From: Acanthaster planci
Lineage: Eukaryota > Echinodermata > Asteroidea > Valvatida > Acanthasteridae
NCBI RefSeq assembly: GCF_001949145.1
Contig: NW_019091360.1
Coordinates: forward strand, 1,525,231 to 1,589,230
Length of the DNA stretch: 64,000 nt
Direction: 5' to 3'
The notes beneath the pieces are model-generated. The model saw nothing but the letters and a program-made list of their open reading frames with translations. It was not told where the DNA came from and ran no database searches. Below, in pieces: positions 23,601-36,159 of this stretch. Positions within the stretch are counted from its first letter, which is position 1; each line of letters opens with the position of its first letter. The translations under genes were made by a program, and so were the position numbers.

Positions 23601-26600
23601 CTTGAAATCAACAAGCTGCGAAATAAAACGTGAAACTGTCGAACGTATAAGGTACGAAAGCCCAAAAGTAATACTTTTTCAAAAAGTGCAGAATAATTTT
23701 CCAAGTCTATTTTTAGAAGAATTTTTTTAACTTCGGTTTTACGAGTATATTTTTTCCAAAGATCGTTTGTTCGAGACATTAATTATCCAGTTCGTTCTTA
23801 TGTGATCTATATTAAGAAACATTGGCGCTGTTTTTATAAACAAATCGTTTTTACGAATTACATTTTACTAAGTTAAGGCTGCAGCATGCCGTGTGGCGAT
23901 GCACTTATTTTGATCCGTTCTCGTTTCCATGTTCACATCTGTTTGCTGTGTTATATTCCTACATAATTTCAGTAAACAGTCTCAAAAACCTACGCATGCA
24001 GACACGAGATATTCTATTACGGCTATTATCCTTGTTCCAACGATATTTACACAATTTCAAGCTTACCGTTAATTTTCCCAAACGTTGGGAAGTCGAAAAT
24101 TCATCGTTGGCCGTTGTCATACACGTTCCTTCGTAGTCTATGCAACAGTCATGGAAGAAGTTACAAAGTCCATCGCATTGGCACAACGGGGCGGCCGAAG
24201 AGCTGTTGGCCATATGCGGCTGGAAACTACAACCAAGGCTGCTGCAAAGGTGACGCTGGGTGCAGATGTCAACCGATGTACCGCCCAGTTCAATTAAGGT
24301 CAGTGATTCTGTAAAAAGAAAATGTATTTCATAATGCATGTATCTACACGTTTCCATTGCAGCATGGTCCTAGTTTGTAGCAGTGTTTACCGTAAGGCAA
24401 ATCTATGCCCCATCTGCATGTATGGTTAGCATACTACTAATAAGTAAAATGTTATTTACTTTTGCACCTACAAAAGTAAAAGAAAACTTTCTGTTCCATG
24501 TAGACCTTTCTTCTGTTTACAAAAGTTGAGGGGCAGCCACGTTTGCAGAATGTTTACCCTTGATTTGTCAAAAAAAAAAGACTTCATAAATGATTTCGGG
24601 TTCTAACTTTTGCAAGTGATTTTTGAACACTGCAAGGGTCAATTTCAAAGAGCTGCTTAAGCACAAAATCTGCTTAAGCGCAAAAAACCTCTCTTCCATC
24701 TATCAATCTATGTGATTGCCATGCTAACCAAAAGATAGGTGAAGACCATTCCAAAAAAAATGTTGGCCTACATCACGTGGAGTTTTGGCTGGTAACCTGA
24801 TTTGTCAAGCAAGGTTTTTTCACGCTTAAGCAATTTTTTTTGTGCATAACCAGGTCTGTCAAATTGGCCCCAGGTCGGAGTTATTGTTTTAGTTTTGTAC
24901 ACGCGCATGCACCACTGATATTAAGCTCAAATTGGATGAACACTCAAGTCGTGCGTTGACTTCTGGTTCCAATGGTTCAGTGTGACTGAAATTACGTCAT
25001 ACTTAAACCGCAGAGAATTGGAAGCAAAATGGTTGATGTATGCGTAAAACAGACTGATCCATGAAGTCCTCTTGCCCGAGGAACCACGTGGGATTTATTC
25101 ACCTGGTCCAATCACCCATCGCCGTTAATAAACAAGACAAGACTTAAGTTGCATGATATCACGATAGGAAGCGTGCTGGTGATACATTATAACAGGCGCT
25201 AGAATATACGTGGCAACCTTGTGTTGAGGACGCAAAAGAAGGGGAGTGGGAAATCGGCCTAGTTTGGCTTTCATAAAGGTAGGGGGCTCGAAGAATGGAA
25301 GCAAGTGGTTTGAACTGCTTGATGGCACTCGTGTACAGTTTGCTCCACGTCAGATACAAATTCCGTATCGACGGGCTATTGAATTTCTTACCTGCACATT
25401 TGCAGCGGTGAAGTTTGTTTTATTTAAGGGAAATCACGCTCGCTTGAATGCGTGCTATCAATGTTGGCGAGCCTCGCTTATTAACTCGGCACACAAGCAT
25501 GTTTCACGTAATTCCAAGTTTCGTATAAAAGGGTGTTTTGCCGTAAAAGCATCGTTTGTTGACCGTGATGGGTAACTTAGGCCTATTTATTACGTTTTGG
25601 GGAAATCCACGGGCATGACCTTTCGTTATTTACCTTCTTGTACACTGTCTCAGCCTGAGCAGGACCCGGCAAGGATTGTGGAAAATGGTAGGGGTATTTT
25701 CAATACACACAGTACATTGTACTTCAGTGTGGCCTGGACCCCAGTATCAGTCACTATATTAGTAATATATGGCATGCCAAATATACACTTCAAATGCTGT
25801 CACCTAAGAACTGCACGACGCGGCAGTATTATAATGTCACGTGCATCGATCATATTGATCAAGAACAAAAATCTTCTCAGAAGTTAGTCGAATAGATTTC
25901 ATTATACATTTGAGGTTTTCAAGGACATTTCTTGGTCGGTCTTGCTTAATAATGCCTTTTTGGCAGTTTCTTAGTGGGAGCCCTGGAAGACTGGAACTCA
26001 AGCGTCAGAAATCCTAAACTGTAAACAGACGGACGCTGGATTTTGCCCGTCACAAACTGAGGTTCTAAACGTGTAACAAAAATAATAAGCTAAACAATCA
26101 AAGGTAAAAAGTTGGTATCACAATAATAGGCCTTGTCCGAATTACTTTGCTACGACCGGTGTAAAAGGTAAGTCTGCCCCCGGTTAATGTGTCCCGGCCC
26201 CCACACTTACCGGATCGCACTCCGGTTAAAGTGTTCAGTGGACACATTTGTCCTATATGGTGACACTTTTACCTACAGGTAATTCTGTCCCCTAGATACT
26301 TTTACCGGCGGACCCGTTAGATTTACCGTCTACACTGCCACCGGCAGTAGCAGATACATGAAAAATGGCTGATTGTGTTGAGCCTAAAGGCAAGCAATAG
26401 CCGCGGTCATAAAAATCATTACCGTAGATGTCCCTTGAGCCGGTTTCATTCCCTGTGCCCGAAGAGCTTGATGGTGTGGGATACTCCGGTGTTGTCGGCA
26501 TGGGCGTGTCTGGCGTTTCCCCTTGTTCCCGGGCTTGGATAAAAGTCTTCACGGACAGCGCGTGCAAGGAAACTGAGAAAAGCAAGATGTACTTTTTCGC

Positions 26601-26609
26601 GATCGCCAT
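20616..26609 (-). CDS. Somatomedin-B domain 7TM receptor (class B / Methuselah-like)
   Basis: Four minus-strand exons, 26609-26327, 24308-24067, 23615-21399 and 20888-20616, join in phase (1, 0, 0) into 1004 residues. Residues 1-26 are a signal peptide, followed by a Pro/Ser/Thr-rich linker. Residues about 110-157 form a somatomedin-B-like knot, ending CQCDGLCNFFHDCCIDYEGTC with its hallmark DCC.DY...C. Residues 176-700 are a large ectodomain with many Cys (FKCNVERF, YRNVYCALCW) and N-glycosylation sequons. Seven hydrophobic segments span about 710-985, with class B-like features: NRTSGPILNF after TM1, MWTGVLAF in TM3, and GFTWIFGF in TM6 then LLNSSQALYIFFAF in TM7. No clear GPS cleavage motif is visible before TM1, unlike most adhesion GPCRs. 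The last-exon acceptor was placed before IATLMGFTW because this keeps normal TM5-TM6 spacing. The ligand is unknown. Confidence 0.9.
24636..24871. repeat. MITE with CAATTTGACAG/CAATTTCAAAG ends
   Basis: The left end GGGTCAATTTCAAAGAG mirrors the right end CTGTCAAATTGGCCCC. Internal TGCTTAAGC words and an inverted CGCTTAAGCA near the right arm also pair. It lies in the first intron of the SMB-7TM receptor gene. Confidence 0.6.
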
Positions 26610-27134
26610 CTTCGCTGGTGGACACTGCGATTGCTGAAAGTGCCCCCGCCCGCGTTCGGAGCTGTACGGTACGTTTTTAATAGTCTATTCGGCGCCCAAA
26701 TGCAGACTCGGTCGTTAAAGGGACCGCCTCGAATCCTGTTTGTTTCAGTTCATGAAAAACCAGAATTTAGAAAATTACAGGTAGGTCTGCGTGTTATGTT
26801 AATAATGCCTTCAGTGAGACAGATACATGTGCTATGAACAATGCAACCCTATAGGCCAAGGCCATGGCAAAGTAAGAACGCCTGTGATTTGCGATGAACG
26901 GTCATGCATCATGACACCTGTATATAAAAAGAGACAATTCCGGCGGTCCCATTCTCTTGAATTCGTTCGTTTTATTTTAATATCATTTTCCACGTTCTGC
27001 AAGAACAAGATGTCATGTTCTAACATTTAAGAGATGAATCACGTGAAACCTAAAGCAAGATAAATCCTCATTGGACCGAGGCCCATTAGTTAAAGGATTG
27101 CTTCAGTTTACTTTAAAACAGACCTTCAAATAAA

Positions 27135-27600
27135 AAAATGTACCTTTGTGTCACAGTTAACCTTACTTTCAATTTTTGTTTCACTATTTCAAAGGGTATT
27201 TTGCTGCATTTTTGGTTTTTATGCTAATGAGCATTTCTGTATTCATGAGCTAAACTGTGATGTCATCCCGGAAAGAAAGTCTCAATGTAACACTGGTATG
27301 TACACAAAAAAGTGTTGCATTTTTGTAGATTTTGCTGGCCTAAATGTTGTCTTCTTTGCTGATTCCTTGTTGTTGTTTAAGCAAGCGTCAATTCCATTCT
27401 CAGAAATGTTTCCAGCAAGTAAATTCCAAGTTTACAATTTGAACAGAAAACTCATGCACTGAAAAATGTCTAGGAAAGTATGGGTAATTTAAAGTAATTT
27501 TAAAAATGCACCTTCAATTTTAACCAATTTGGAGTGTAAAAGAGTGTTCGTACATTGAAGAAGGGTAATATCAGGAAAATTGTGGTTAAGAAAGAAATAG
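27135..27600 (+). repeat. AT-rich repeat B, copy 4
   Basis: Plus copy with TTATGCTAATGAGCATTTC, AAACTGTGATGTCATCC, AATTCCATTCTCAGAAATG and a terminal region resembling other copies. Its 104-residue open frame is not conserved between copies. Confidence 0.65.
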
Positions 27601-27891
27601 TTGTAGCTACCCGTTAAAGAGCTGGTTTGATATGGTCCAATCAGCGACAGTAACCGTTAAAATCACAGTGAAAGTGTTGTTGCTCCAGCGCCCGGCAGGA
27701 CTGCTTTTCAGCCGACGGAAGAGGGGGTTGAACCTCTAACCTCGCCACACTCCGCCACATCCCACGTGGAAAGAAAGACGGACCTATCAAGTCAGTACTT
27801 TAATTGTGAATTGGCACATACATTTCTTCATTTTCGACTTTAATTGTGAATTTTCACATTTTTTTCACTCATGACATGATCATTATAATAT

Positions 27892-28426
27892 NNNNNNNNN
27901 NNNNNNNNNNNNNNNNNNNNNNNNNNNNNNNNNNNNNNNNNNNNNNNNNNNNNNNNNNNNNNNNNNNNNNNNNNNNNNNNNNNNNNNNNNNNNNNNNNNN
28001 NNNNNNNNNNNNNNNNNNNNNNNNNNNNNNNNNNNNNNNNNNNNNNNNNNNNNNNNNNNNNNNNNNNNNNNNNNNNNNNNNNNNNNNNNNNNNNNNNNNN
28101 NNNNNNNNNNNNNNNNNNNNNNNNNNNNNNNNNNNNNNNNNNNNNNNNNNNNNNNNNNNNNNNNNNNNNNNNNNNNNNNNNNNNNNNNNNNNNNNNNNNN
28201 NNNNNNNNNNNNNNNNNNNNNNNNNNNNNNNNNNNNNNNNNNNNNNNNNNNNNNNNNNNNNNNNNNNNNNNNNNNNNNNNNNNNNNNNNNNNNNNNNNNN
28301 NNNNNNNNNNNNNNNNNNNNNNNNNNNNNNNNNNNNNNNNNNNNNNNNNNNNNNNNNNNNNNNNNNNNNNNNNNNNNNNNNNNNNNNNNNNNNNNNNNNN
28401 NNNNNNNNNNNNNNNNNNNNNNNNNN
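27892..28426. other. Assembly gap (535 Ns)
   Basis: Only Ns. The gap ends inside a GTCGAC foldback element, so at least the left arm of that element is missing. Open frames spanning it are artefacts of translating N. Confidence 0.95.
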
Positions 28427-28502
28427 GACAAATTTCGCGCGTCATGATTGGCCAACGCATTACAAACTCTCGGTGGCGCACTATTGTGAATCGCCCGTAT
28501 TG
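28427..28502. repeat. GTCGAC foldback MITE (family A), copy 3, right arm only
   Basis: Begins GACAAATTTCGCGCG and runs through ATTGGCCAACGCATTACAAA to CACTATTGTGAATCGCCCG, matching the right arms of copies 1 and 4. The left arm lies in the N gap. Confidence 0.85.
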
Positions 28503-29394
28503 GAGCGTAAGTTGGGTGAAATTGGGGGATGGGGTGTTCCGTGTTGAAGGCGGCCTACATATATTTTTGCAAGGAGTAGGCCTGCTGAATGAAAATAAGC
28601 TGTGTATTCTGGCAAGTTACACCAAGAGTTTCCAATGGAGGAACCATAGTATCAGATGACGTCCACCCTCCGAATCCACGATCACCTATCCACCGCACGG
28701 AATGTTGAATTCACGGCCATTGAATGTGCTTCCCCGCAGACCCCATCCAGCCCCTTTCAGCTCCATCCTCCGTTATACCAGAGTTTCCATTCCTCATCAT
28801 TAAATTTCTTTATTGCCTTCCTTATCGCCAAATTGAATTTCCTTATTTTGTCCTTCAACAATGTGCATTTGAATTCACTCTTTTTTTTTTCACAAAATGA
28901 ATAGTTCTTATAGCGTCGCTTCAGACTGTCGGACATTCAAATAGTAAAATAAGGCATGTCGAAGTAGCACGCGCGCAGTGATCGCGACGCCGACCCTCTA
29001 GCCTACAATAGGCTAAGACCACTGAGGCCTCAACTAACGAATCATGACAATCCCACTGATAGCAGACTTGGCCTACTGGTAACCTATCTTCGGATCTCTT
29101 TCCGACGGTAACCAGTCAAACAGCCCCGCGAACACTGTTGTGAAAAGTGGGTTTGGGATAGGAACTTTAGCAGAGTATCCAAGGACGAGAAGCCGCGTAT
29201 AAAATACGTTTCGTACACCCAATTCCCGTTCCGAACTTGCCATTTTGTTATTGGAACTGATATCTAGTTTTTCATGATTTTTATTTTAAGTATTCTTGAA
29301 ATTTCTGTAAAATTACCTTCAGAATTTGGACTTTCATATGCATTAAATTGTTCATTTACTCAGATTTTTCTTAGGACGTGAAAAAGTTCTGAAA

Positions 29395-30000
29395 ATTAGG
29401 GTAGCTACAATCAATGTTTTTGATTACAAATCTGTAAATTGCACCTTTTTGCCTCAGTAACCATTATTTTCAACTTTCATTATTTCAAAGGATATTTTAA
29501 CATCATGTTGGTTTGTATGCTAATGAATTTCCATATTTATGAGCAAAACTGTGATGTCATCTCAGGAAGAAGCCTCAATATGACATAGATTTGTACTCAA
29601 AAAAGTCCTGCATTTTGTAGAGTTTCCTGGACTAAGTTTTCTCTTCCTTGCTGATTCATTGCTGTTTATGTCCATAGCAATGAGAAACCATTAATCCCTC
29701 TTTCAGAAATGTTATCAGTTGGTGAATTCTGGGTTCACAATTTAACAGAAATACATGTACACCTATGCACTGAACCGTGTCTTCCCTAAATGACTTCAGA
29801 GCAACAGCGCCCTCAGTTGCCCGGCAAAAACATTGACGATTTTATTGTTTTAAAGTGTGCACTTTTCAATACATTTAACCAAATAAGAGTGTGGAAGAGT
29901 TTTCATATATTGAGGGAAAAGCACAAAGATGCAGAAAAATTGTGTCGAAGAAAAATTCATTGCAGCTACACTTTTAAAAATGGAAACGCTGCTGCCCGTT
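29395..30000 (+). repeat. AT-rich repeat B, copy 5 (longest plus copy)
   Basis: Runs from TCAATGTTTTTGATTACAAA, through TATGCTAATGAATTTCC, AAACTGTGATGTCATCTC and GGGTTCACAATTTAACAG, to CAACAGCGCCCTCAGTTG and AAGAGTGTGGAAGAGTTTTC. It matches the reverse complement of 10560-11285 block by block. Confidence 0.75.
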
Positions 30001-30785
30001 ACACAACTTGATGCGCCGTGGTGCCATTCTCCCGGCCAGCAGGTGGGACCCCGCATGCTCTGCTTCCAAGCCCCACGTTCATTTTTTGCCTATACATGTA
30101 CTTCAGAAAATTTAGGTTCAGTGGAAGAAATGCTGTCTTTTTAAAGCGAACTTTCAGACAAATTCTTTTGAAAAAGGGGGCAGATTTAGATGTCAGGTTG
30201 TAGTGTACTAATTTCTGCTGAGCTCATTGGCGTAAAAAAGCATCATGCCCCCCAAACACAATTTCTTCGGAAAAGGTGATTATTTGGCCGAAAAAATGGA
30301 GAGATTGTGGAAATAGCTTATAGAGATAGGATCAACCCCCTTGTAGGCTGTTCTACATTTGAAAAAACGGCTGCGACCTGGCTGGGGAACAATCCCTTTT
30401 TGAGCAGTGTTAGTTTTTGTGTGAATGATTGCTTATGGCTACCAATAATTGACAAGAATTGAAAGACTAAGGACAAGACAATAATCTAAACTTTGTTTGA
30501 GAAACTCCAGTAATGTCTGCTGCATGTTATTGTCGTTTGAGTCACAAAATTGATGATTTTGGGGCTTGAAGTATTAGTTCACTGCACCCTAGCCCTGCTA
30601 GGCCAGGCCATCAGTCCGCGGTCCGTTTGCGATTTGCCGGCGGTAGGAAAAGTTTAGTCGGGCGCCAAGAGGGCGCCCGCAAAGTGCATGGCTCATTTTT
30701 AACTGGTGCTTTGCACGTGCTTGACACACCAATGAGGCTCTTGGGAACCAGTTCAACTCCCTCTTTTTATCCACCACTCGCAAAG

Positions 30786-30788
30786 ATG
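30786..30788 (+). CDS. RPS26: Candidate ATG-only first coding exon of RPS26
   Basis: The RPS26 body starts at Thr2, so a separate exon must supply only the ATG. The best candidate I see is AAAGATG directly followed by the donor-like GTATGG. It is preceded by a pyrimidine run (CCCTCTTTTTATCC) resembling a terminal oligopyrimidine leader and by a GC-rich segment. A weaker alternative is ATG|GTAATG near 31828. Position is inference only. Confidence 0.35.
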
Positions 30789-32554
30789 GTATGGACCGTA
30801 ACAGCTCATGAAAATTTAGCTGAATTTTTTCGTACATTACATGTAGATTTGGCTCCTGAGGAATCGGAAATTCCCTTATTTAATAGTTTTCACGGTTAAC
30901 AAAACATTTCTTTTCTGTTTACCTATCATATGAATAACATTTTTACCGCTACAAAATTACCAACACCATACGATTTTGATTCACGTGCGGTGTTGAACAT
31001 GATGAAGGCAAAGAAACGTATTTCCGACACTACGCTGAGGGCGCTACTACCTGTCATGCATGATGGGTTAGCAATAGCACTTGAATAATCTCATGTAAGA
31101 CCTTCAAACCCTCCCGATTTCATGGAAAATATCCGCTTTTTCACTTCGTCTCTGTCATTCTGATTTCGCCCCTAAAATTTCTGCCAAATTGCAATTTTGA
31201 CAAGTCTATGTATTACGGGTAACTGACCACGCTGACCATGTAATCTTTTGCATGTACTGTAATACAACTTATCGAACTAGCTCTACCGAGTGGAGTGGTA
31301 GTATTCCTCTTTTTCAAATTTTGGACTGGACCAGTCCACAACACATGTAGTAAAGTGATGACGGTTCCCCAAAATTCCAAATATTGACTAAAAATACCTT
31401 TATCACCTCCTACTGGCTTCCTTAAATACTGAATTCAAACGATTGGGGCTTCAATGATATTTTGTACTTCGAAATCTGTCAAAATCCAGCTATTTTCGCT
31501 CGACACATGCACAGCACTTAAACTTTCTGACGCGTCCTCCCATTCAAATAAGCGTGCCTGGATTTTGCTGACACAATATGTCTATGGACGAACATGGTCC
31601 TCCAAGACACACGCATGGGTGGCCTATACATTGTCTTGGCACAAGACTTGTTGATCGTGAAACAGTCATTGGTAGAACTCCCAACGATCAGATCGGCTGA
31701 TGTTCGACAACATTGGCCTGATCTGATGTCCGATCCGATCATCCGTTGATCCCTAACGCGTGGTACTGTACATCATCATGGACATGGATTAGACTCCAGT
31801 ACAATGCATCATTGATTTTTACTTGTTCATGGTAATGTGGAAAATATTCTGATTTTTCATGAAAAATCCTGAATTTGGGGAGAAAGATTCCAAATTCTTG
31901 ATTGCCAATTTTTGGAGGTCTGCCATGTCAAGGCTATAAATAACCCTGTATCATTGGGTCTACTCCAGTACATGGAAACAAAATCTGTAGAGAGTCTCAG
32001 ACCCACTAACTGGTATGACCAAGACTGGGGAGTTAGTTGAAACTCTTTATTTTGTTTGAAGTCTGGACTTGATCGGTCACACTATCACCCCAACGGGAGT
32101 AATTACAAAAACTTGAATTCTCAGTTCAAAAGTTGCCAGAATCATGCCAAATAGTGAAACATTTTACAAAAGTATTTTTGACAGCCCTTTAATGTTAAGG
32201 ATGAACTGTGGGCTTCACTGGCACTCTGACATTGAATGGGCTGCAAATCCGTGAAAGTTTGACCAGTCTGCATGCACCTGTCCAGGCAAAATTTCTCTCT
32301 TCATGCAATAGCACTAGTAGATTTTGAGCCACAGCAACTGTGGGTGCAGATATGAGCATGTGCGCTAAGACACGGGACACGACAATGTTGTGGACTGGAG
32401 CTTAACCACTGGTGGATGCCCTGGTCTACGTATACAGTTTGTAGGGAGACATCCGTGTCAAATTACCCCATCTTTGAGAAGATAGGAACAAGATAGTGAT
32501 GTCACAATGTCTACAGAGTTTCACATCCATTTTTTGTGTGTGTGCACTGCGCAG

Positions 32555-35500
32555 ACTTGCAAGCGACGCAACAACGGACGCAACAAGAAGGGCCGTGGCC
32601 ACGTGCGGCCCGTGCGCTGCACCAACTGTGCCCGCTGCGTGCCCAAGGACAAGGCCATCAAGAAGTTTGTCATCAGGAACATTGTGGAGGCCGCGGCTGT
32701 CCGTGACATCCAGGATGCCAGTGTTTATGAAGGTAAAGCCAATACTTTTATAAGCTTACTGAATTACAGTTTAAGAAATGAGAAATAGAAGATCGCGCAA
32801 AATGTTAGGGGCATTGATAAGCGTGGAAATACGTGTGCACTGCTACCTGCTTGTGATGTTCTGTGGCACACTGTGTCGTCAAGTCTGGAATGTGTTTTAT
32901 GAAGAAAGGGCCCAATGCCCAAATAAAAAAAATCCATATAGAACTGGATTTTATGTCACTAGCCAGACCCTGTCCAATGGAATTAGCCAGTAAACCTACA
33001 TTGAAAAATAACTCATTGAAGAAGCCTGCTATTGTCTCCTGTTGAAGTCATCTCCTGGCTGGGTTCCCACTTTTATACTTGTATGCTGAAGTGCTGCAAT
33101 TCGATAAAAGTTTCCTCTGTCATGCTCACATTCACTCCTCAACCCTGACTATGCTTAGGGAGTACCTTAAAAAAAATGGAACAGTCTGAACGTTCCATTT
33201 GGCAAACTAGCCATGCTGCTGAGCACACTCCATGGTCCCAGCAGATTGCTAGGTGTTCCACTGGAACGGCTGCCATTTCCTTACTCTTTCGAGCACATAT
33301 GCACGGTGAAACGTTCTGTTTGGAAGGTCCATGGTGATGGTCTGCAGGAGCGAGCCTGTTCGCCGAAGTGTAAATTTTGACAATTTCCAACCATAAACTT
33401 CATTTTGACATCAGCTGACATAGTAGTGTAGTAGTGTACCCACAACATACCTACCACCCATTGCGATTTAATTGGAATCGCTCCTGATATTTAAGTTCCA
33501 GACTGCAAAAAATCGGGACGTTCTGATAAAAAAAACTTGGGGGAAAAAAGTCCAACAAAATAGGGCCAATTGCAAAAGAAGAGGGCGATATTTACAGAAA
33601 AAGAGGGCGCTGTTTGCTATGTCAAAATGGCAGTTGTTGCACATACATATCCGTACATATGTGTACATGCATGAATGTTCGTGCATGACACTGGCATGTA
33701 AATAACTTGTCTTATGCAGCTGCGCATTTTTCTATTGACCGGTAAATGGATGTTGATTTTTGCGATTTCTGACTTCGCAATGTGGCAGGTATGCCGCAAT
33801 CAAAGTATAATATTCCGGGCACCTCATGGTGTTAATTGAATTTATCCCCCCAAGCTGTTTTCAAGATAGACATTCACATTACAGATAATTATTGGACATT
33901 TCCATGTAACTTTCTAAATATTTGATTTGTAAAGATGCTTCAGTAAAAAAATCTGCAGTTAATCAAACCTGTACTGTAGAGGGAATGGTTGAATCTGTCG
34001 AAAATCTCAAAAACCTGTGGGCCTAAGCTTTTCGTGAAATAGGTTGCTGATTTCCTGCAGTAAAAAAAAACCCAAATTGTTTTTGCCATAGGATAATGCT
34101 TCAGAATTGCTTTGATTGTCTGTGTCAAAGAACACAACATACCAGTGTCCTGCTAGCACTTTGCAAGCAAACTGACTTCTCTGCTGTTAACTGATTTAAG
34201 AATGGCTGCAGGTTTCCCAACACCAGTCCCTGTTTGAGCATTTGACCATGAGGGATCCAATTACGCCCATAGAAGCATGTGCTAATCAAAACGCTCAGTC
34301 CGAATTATCTTGATCGGTGTTATTACCTGTTTGATGTTCACAGTTTACGCTTTGCCCAAGCTGTACGCCAAGCTTCACTACTGCGTGAGCTGCGCCATTC
34401 ACTCCAAGGTGGTGCGCAACAGGTCCAAGGAGGCGCGCAAGGACCGGACACCCCCTCCCCGCTTCCGCCCCGGAATGGTAAGCCGCCAGCCGGCACCTCT
34501 CCTGCTGGCATGGCCAGCCTACTCATCTCATTCATCTTTGCCTCGCAAGGGTGGGATTTCTGTGGACGTTTCCTGATTTCAGAATGTGTGGCCCAAAACT
34601 CTAGATTTTGAGAGGTCTATACTGTTGGGGTTTGGCTACTGTTTTGCCTAATTGTAAGAAAAAAAGAAGAAAGTAAACTAAGTGCAAGATGCACGTAATG
34701 GCTGCCATTTGGGAGAGAACTCGTGCCTAGCTAGCTGTGAAAAGACCCCAGAAGCACAAAATTCCATTGACACTGTTGGAGGCCAGTTGGATGTTGCATA
34801 AATTTCCCTTTTACCCTACTGATATCACCCCTGCACTAGCCAGTTATCGCCAACACGGGAAAGGTGCAAATTTCATTTACAGTGGAACACTGTTATAACA
34901 AGGTCCTAGGGACTTCACAAATTACCTTTTTACACTAGTCACCTTGTATTATCAGCAATGGTAAACAAAGAAAAAGACTTGGGACCTAAAATTGTCTTTG
35001 TTTAACGTGACCTTGTATTAACAGTCTTCTTATCTGTGTTTTACTGTACTTGTAATCCAGGATTTTAGTCCTGTCTGGTTGCCCAGAGTGGAGAAATACT
35101 TTCCTTGCTTAATTTCAGAAAGGGTTTTTCTAAAACTAGACAGGGTTTTTTTTTTTCAAAATACAATTATATATGTTCGGAGAGTAAGGCCAACGTTTCA
35201 GTTTATTGGATTACAGATATACCATCTCTGAAAAGAACGATCGTCAATTTGAGCAAAATTTAAAACTGAAAAAAATTCCGACATTTTTTCCAAAGGCAGT
35301 ATTTTAATACTTAAATCAAAATTTTTCCCTTACATTTTATTTGGAGTGAATGAAATAAAAAAGAAAACAGCGTGCAACACAAAGTGTCCCCAGTATATGG
35401 CAGACTATCACAAGTCACCTGTGAAATAATGTCCAGTAATTCCATGTTTCGACCCTGGATAATCTTGTACTATGTGAAATATAGAGTAACCTGAACTTTT

Positions 35501-35686
35501 TTATTTCTACTCATTCGTTGACTCGGCCAAATTTTGTAGCATTTACGTGATCTATTAAATTGAAAAAAGAAAAATGCCCTGATTTTGTTACCAATGAAAT
35601 TCCGATATATGAATGGTCCATTTATTTCCCTCATTTTCCAGGCTCCTGGTCAGCAGGCAAGACCGGGCGGCACTGGAGGGCGTTAA
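32555..35686 (+). CDS. RPS26: 40S ribosomal protein eS26 (exons 2-4)
   Basis: Component of the small ribosomal subunit near the mRNA exit channel. Exons 32555-32732, 34344-34477 and 35642-35686 join in phase to 118 residues plus TAA; with the upstream ATG the protein is 119 residues, against 115 in human. It reads [17 protein letters not shown], then the zinc-binding CTNCARC (Cys23, Cys26) and the near-invariant [19 protein letters not shown]. Exon 3 gives [20 protein letters not shown] with Cys74 and Cys77 completing the zinc site, then RTPPPRFRP. The C-terminal tail is Gly/Pro/Gln-rich, as usual for this family. Introns are full size, so it is not a processed pseudogene. The same-strand neighbour downstream is the ErbB gene. 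Confidence 0.96.
34878..35049. mobile_element. Tigger/pogo-like MITE in RPS26 intron 3
   Basis: Flanked by TA. The left end CAGTGGAACACTGTTATAAC followed by AAGGTC mirrors the right end GACCTTGTATTAACAG ... GTGTTTTACTG. This end structure and a TA target are typical of pogo/Tigger elements. It is about 170 bases with no transposase. Confidence 0.7.
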
Positions 35687-35881
35687 CTGTGGAATCGTTC
35701 CAATTCGGGAGTTCATTTTACATGGCCTGACCCACCAACGTTGCCATGGCACATGCACATCAGCATCGGGAGGAACAGAAAATGCACTTTCATCGAGCAA
35801 CAGACCACTTATGACTTTTGAAAAAATTAGAAATGAATCCTCTGTATGTAAAGTACAGGCTCCTTGTGAACAGTTGTGACA

Positions 35882-35887
35882 AATAAA
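35882..35887 (+). terminator. Candidate RPS26 polyadenylation signal
   Basis: AATAAA about 195 bases after the RPS26 stop codon. A reverse-strand AATAAA lies only 58 bases further on. Confidence 0.6.
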
Positions 35888-35944
35888 TGCCATCAAGAGG
35901 CTAAATTAGACAGATATGCTACTTGTGGTTTCTTATGTCTTGAG

Positions 35945-36153
35945 TTTATTGAATTATGGAGCTGTTAAACACAAGGAGTAAGAACGAACTCCCCACAGAC
36001 CTTAATCCGATTAACTGCTCCGGTCGGCTCCACCGGCAAGGCGCGGTTAATACCGGCCCCGGTGTTGAAGACCCTAGACATTCTTTGTACACACTGATCG
36101 CCACCGCCAGGTAGCTGGTAATCCACACACTCGCTGTGCTTCGCTGCGGCATA
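35945..36153 (-). CDS. Possible 3' terminal exon of an unidentified minus-strand gene
   Basis: On the minus strand, a pyrimidine-rich stretch ending ATTTACTCCAG is followed by 62 open codons (36153-35968) and TAA at 35967-35965. An AATAAA follows at 35950-35945. In this frame the peptide begins YAAAKHSECVDYQL and contains VFNTGAGINRALP. The segment is CpG-richer than its surroundings. A second frame is also open from a Met at 36152 through 68 codons. I recognise neither peptide and found no upstream exon, so it may be noncoding. If real, it converges tail-to-tail with RPS26. Confidence 0.22.
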
Positions 36154-36159
36154 CTGGAG

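Larger units (their letters stand above)
26610..30785. other. Gene-free stretch with repeats and an assembly gap
   Basis: Immediately upstream of the receptor ATG is a CpG-richer segment (26610-26700), a plausible promoter. The rest holds repeat B copies at 27135-27600 and 29395-30000, an N gap at 27892-28426 and half of a family A MITE. About 28503-29390 shows nothing I can assign. The 30600-30720 segment is GC-rich with CGGTCCG and GGGCGCC words and may be the RPS26 promoter. Confidence 0.5.

Noticed and set aside
27840-28547. Long open frames of 190-233 residues on both strands
   Set aside because: They run through 535 Ns and are artefacts of the assembly gap.
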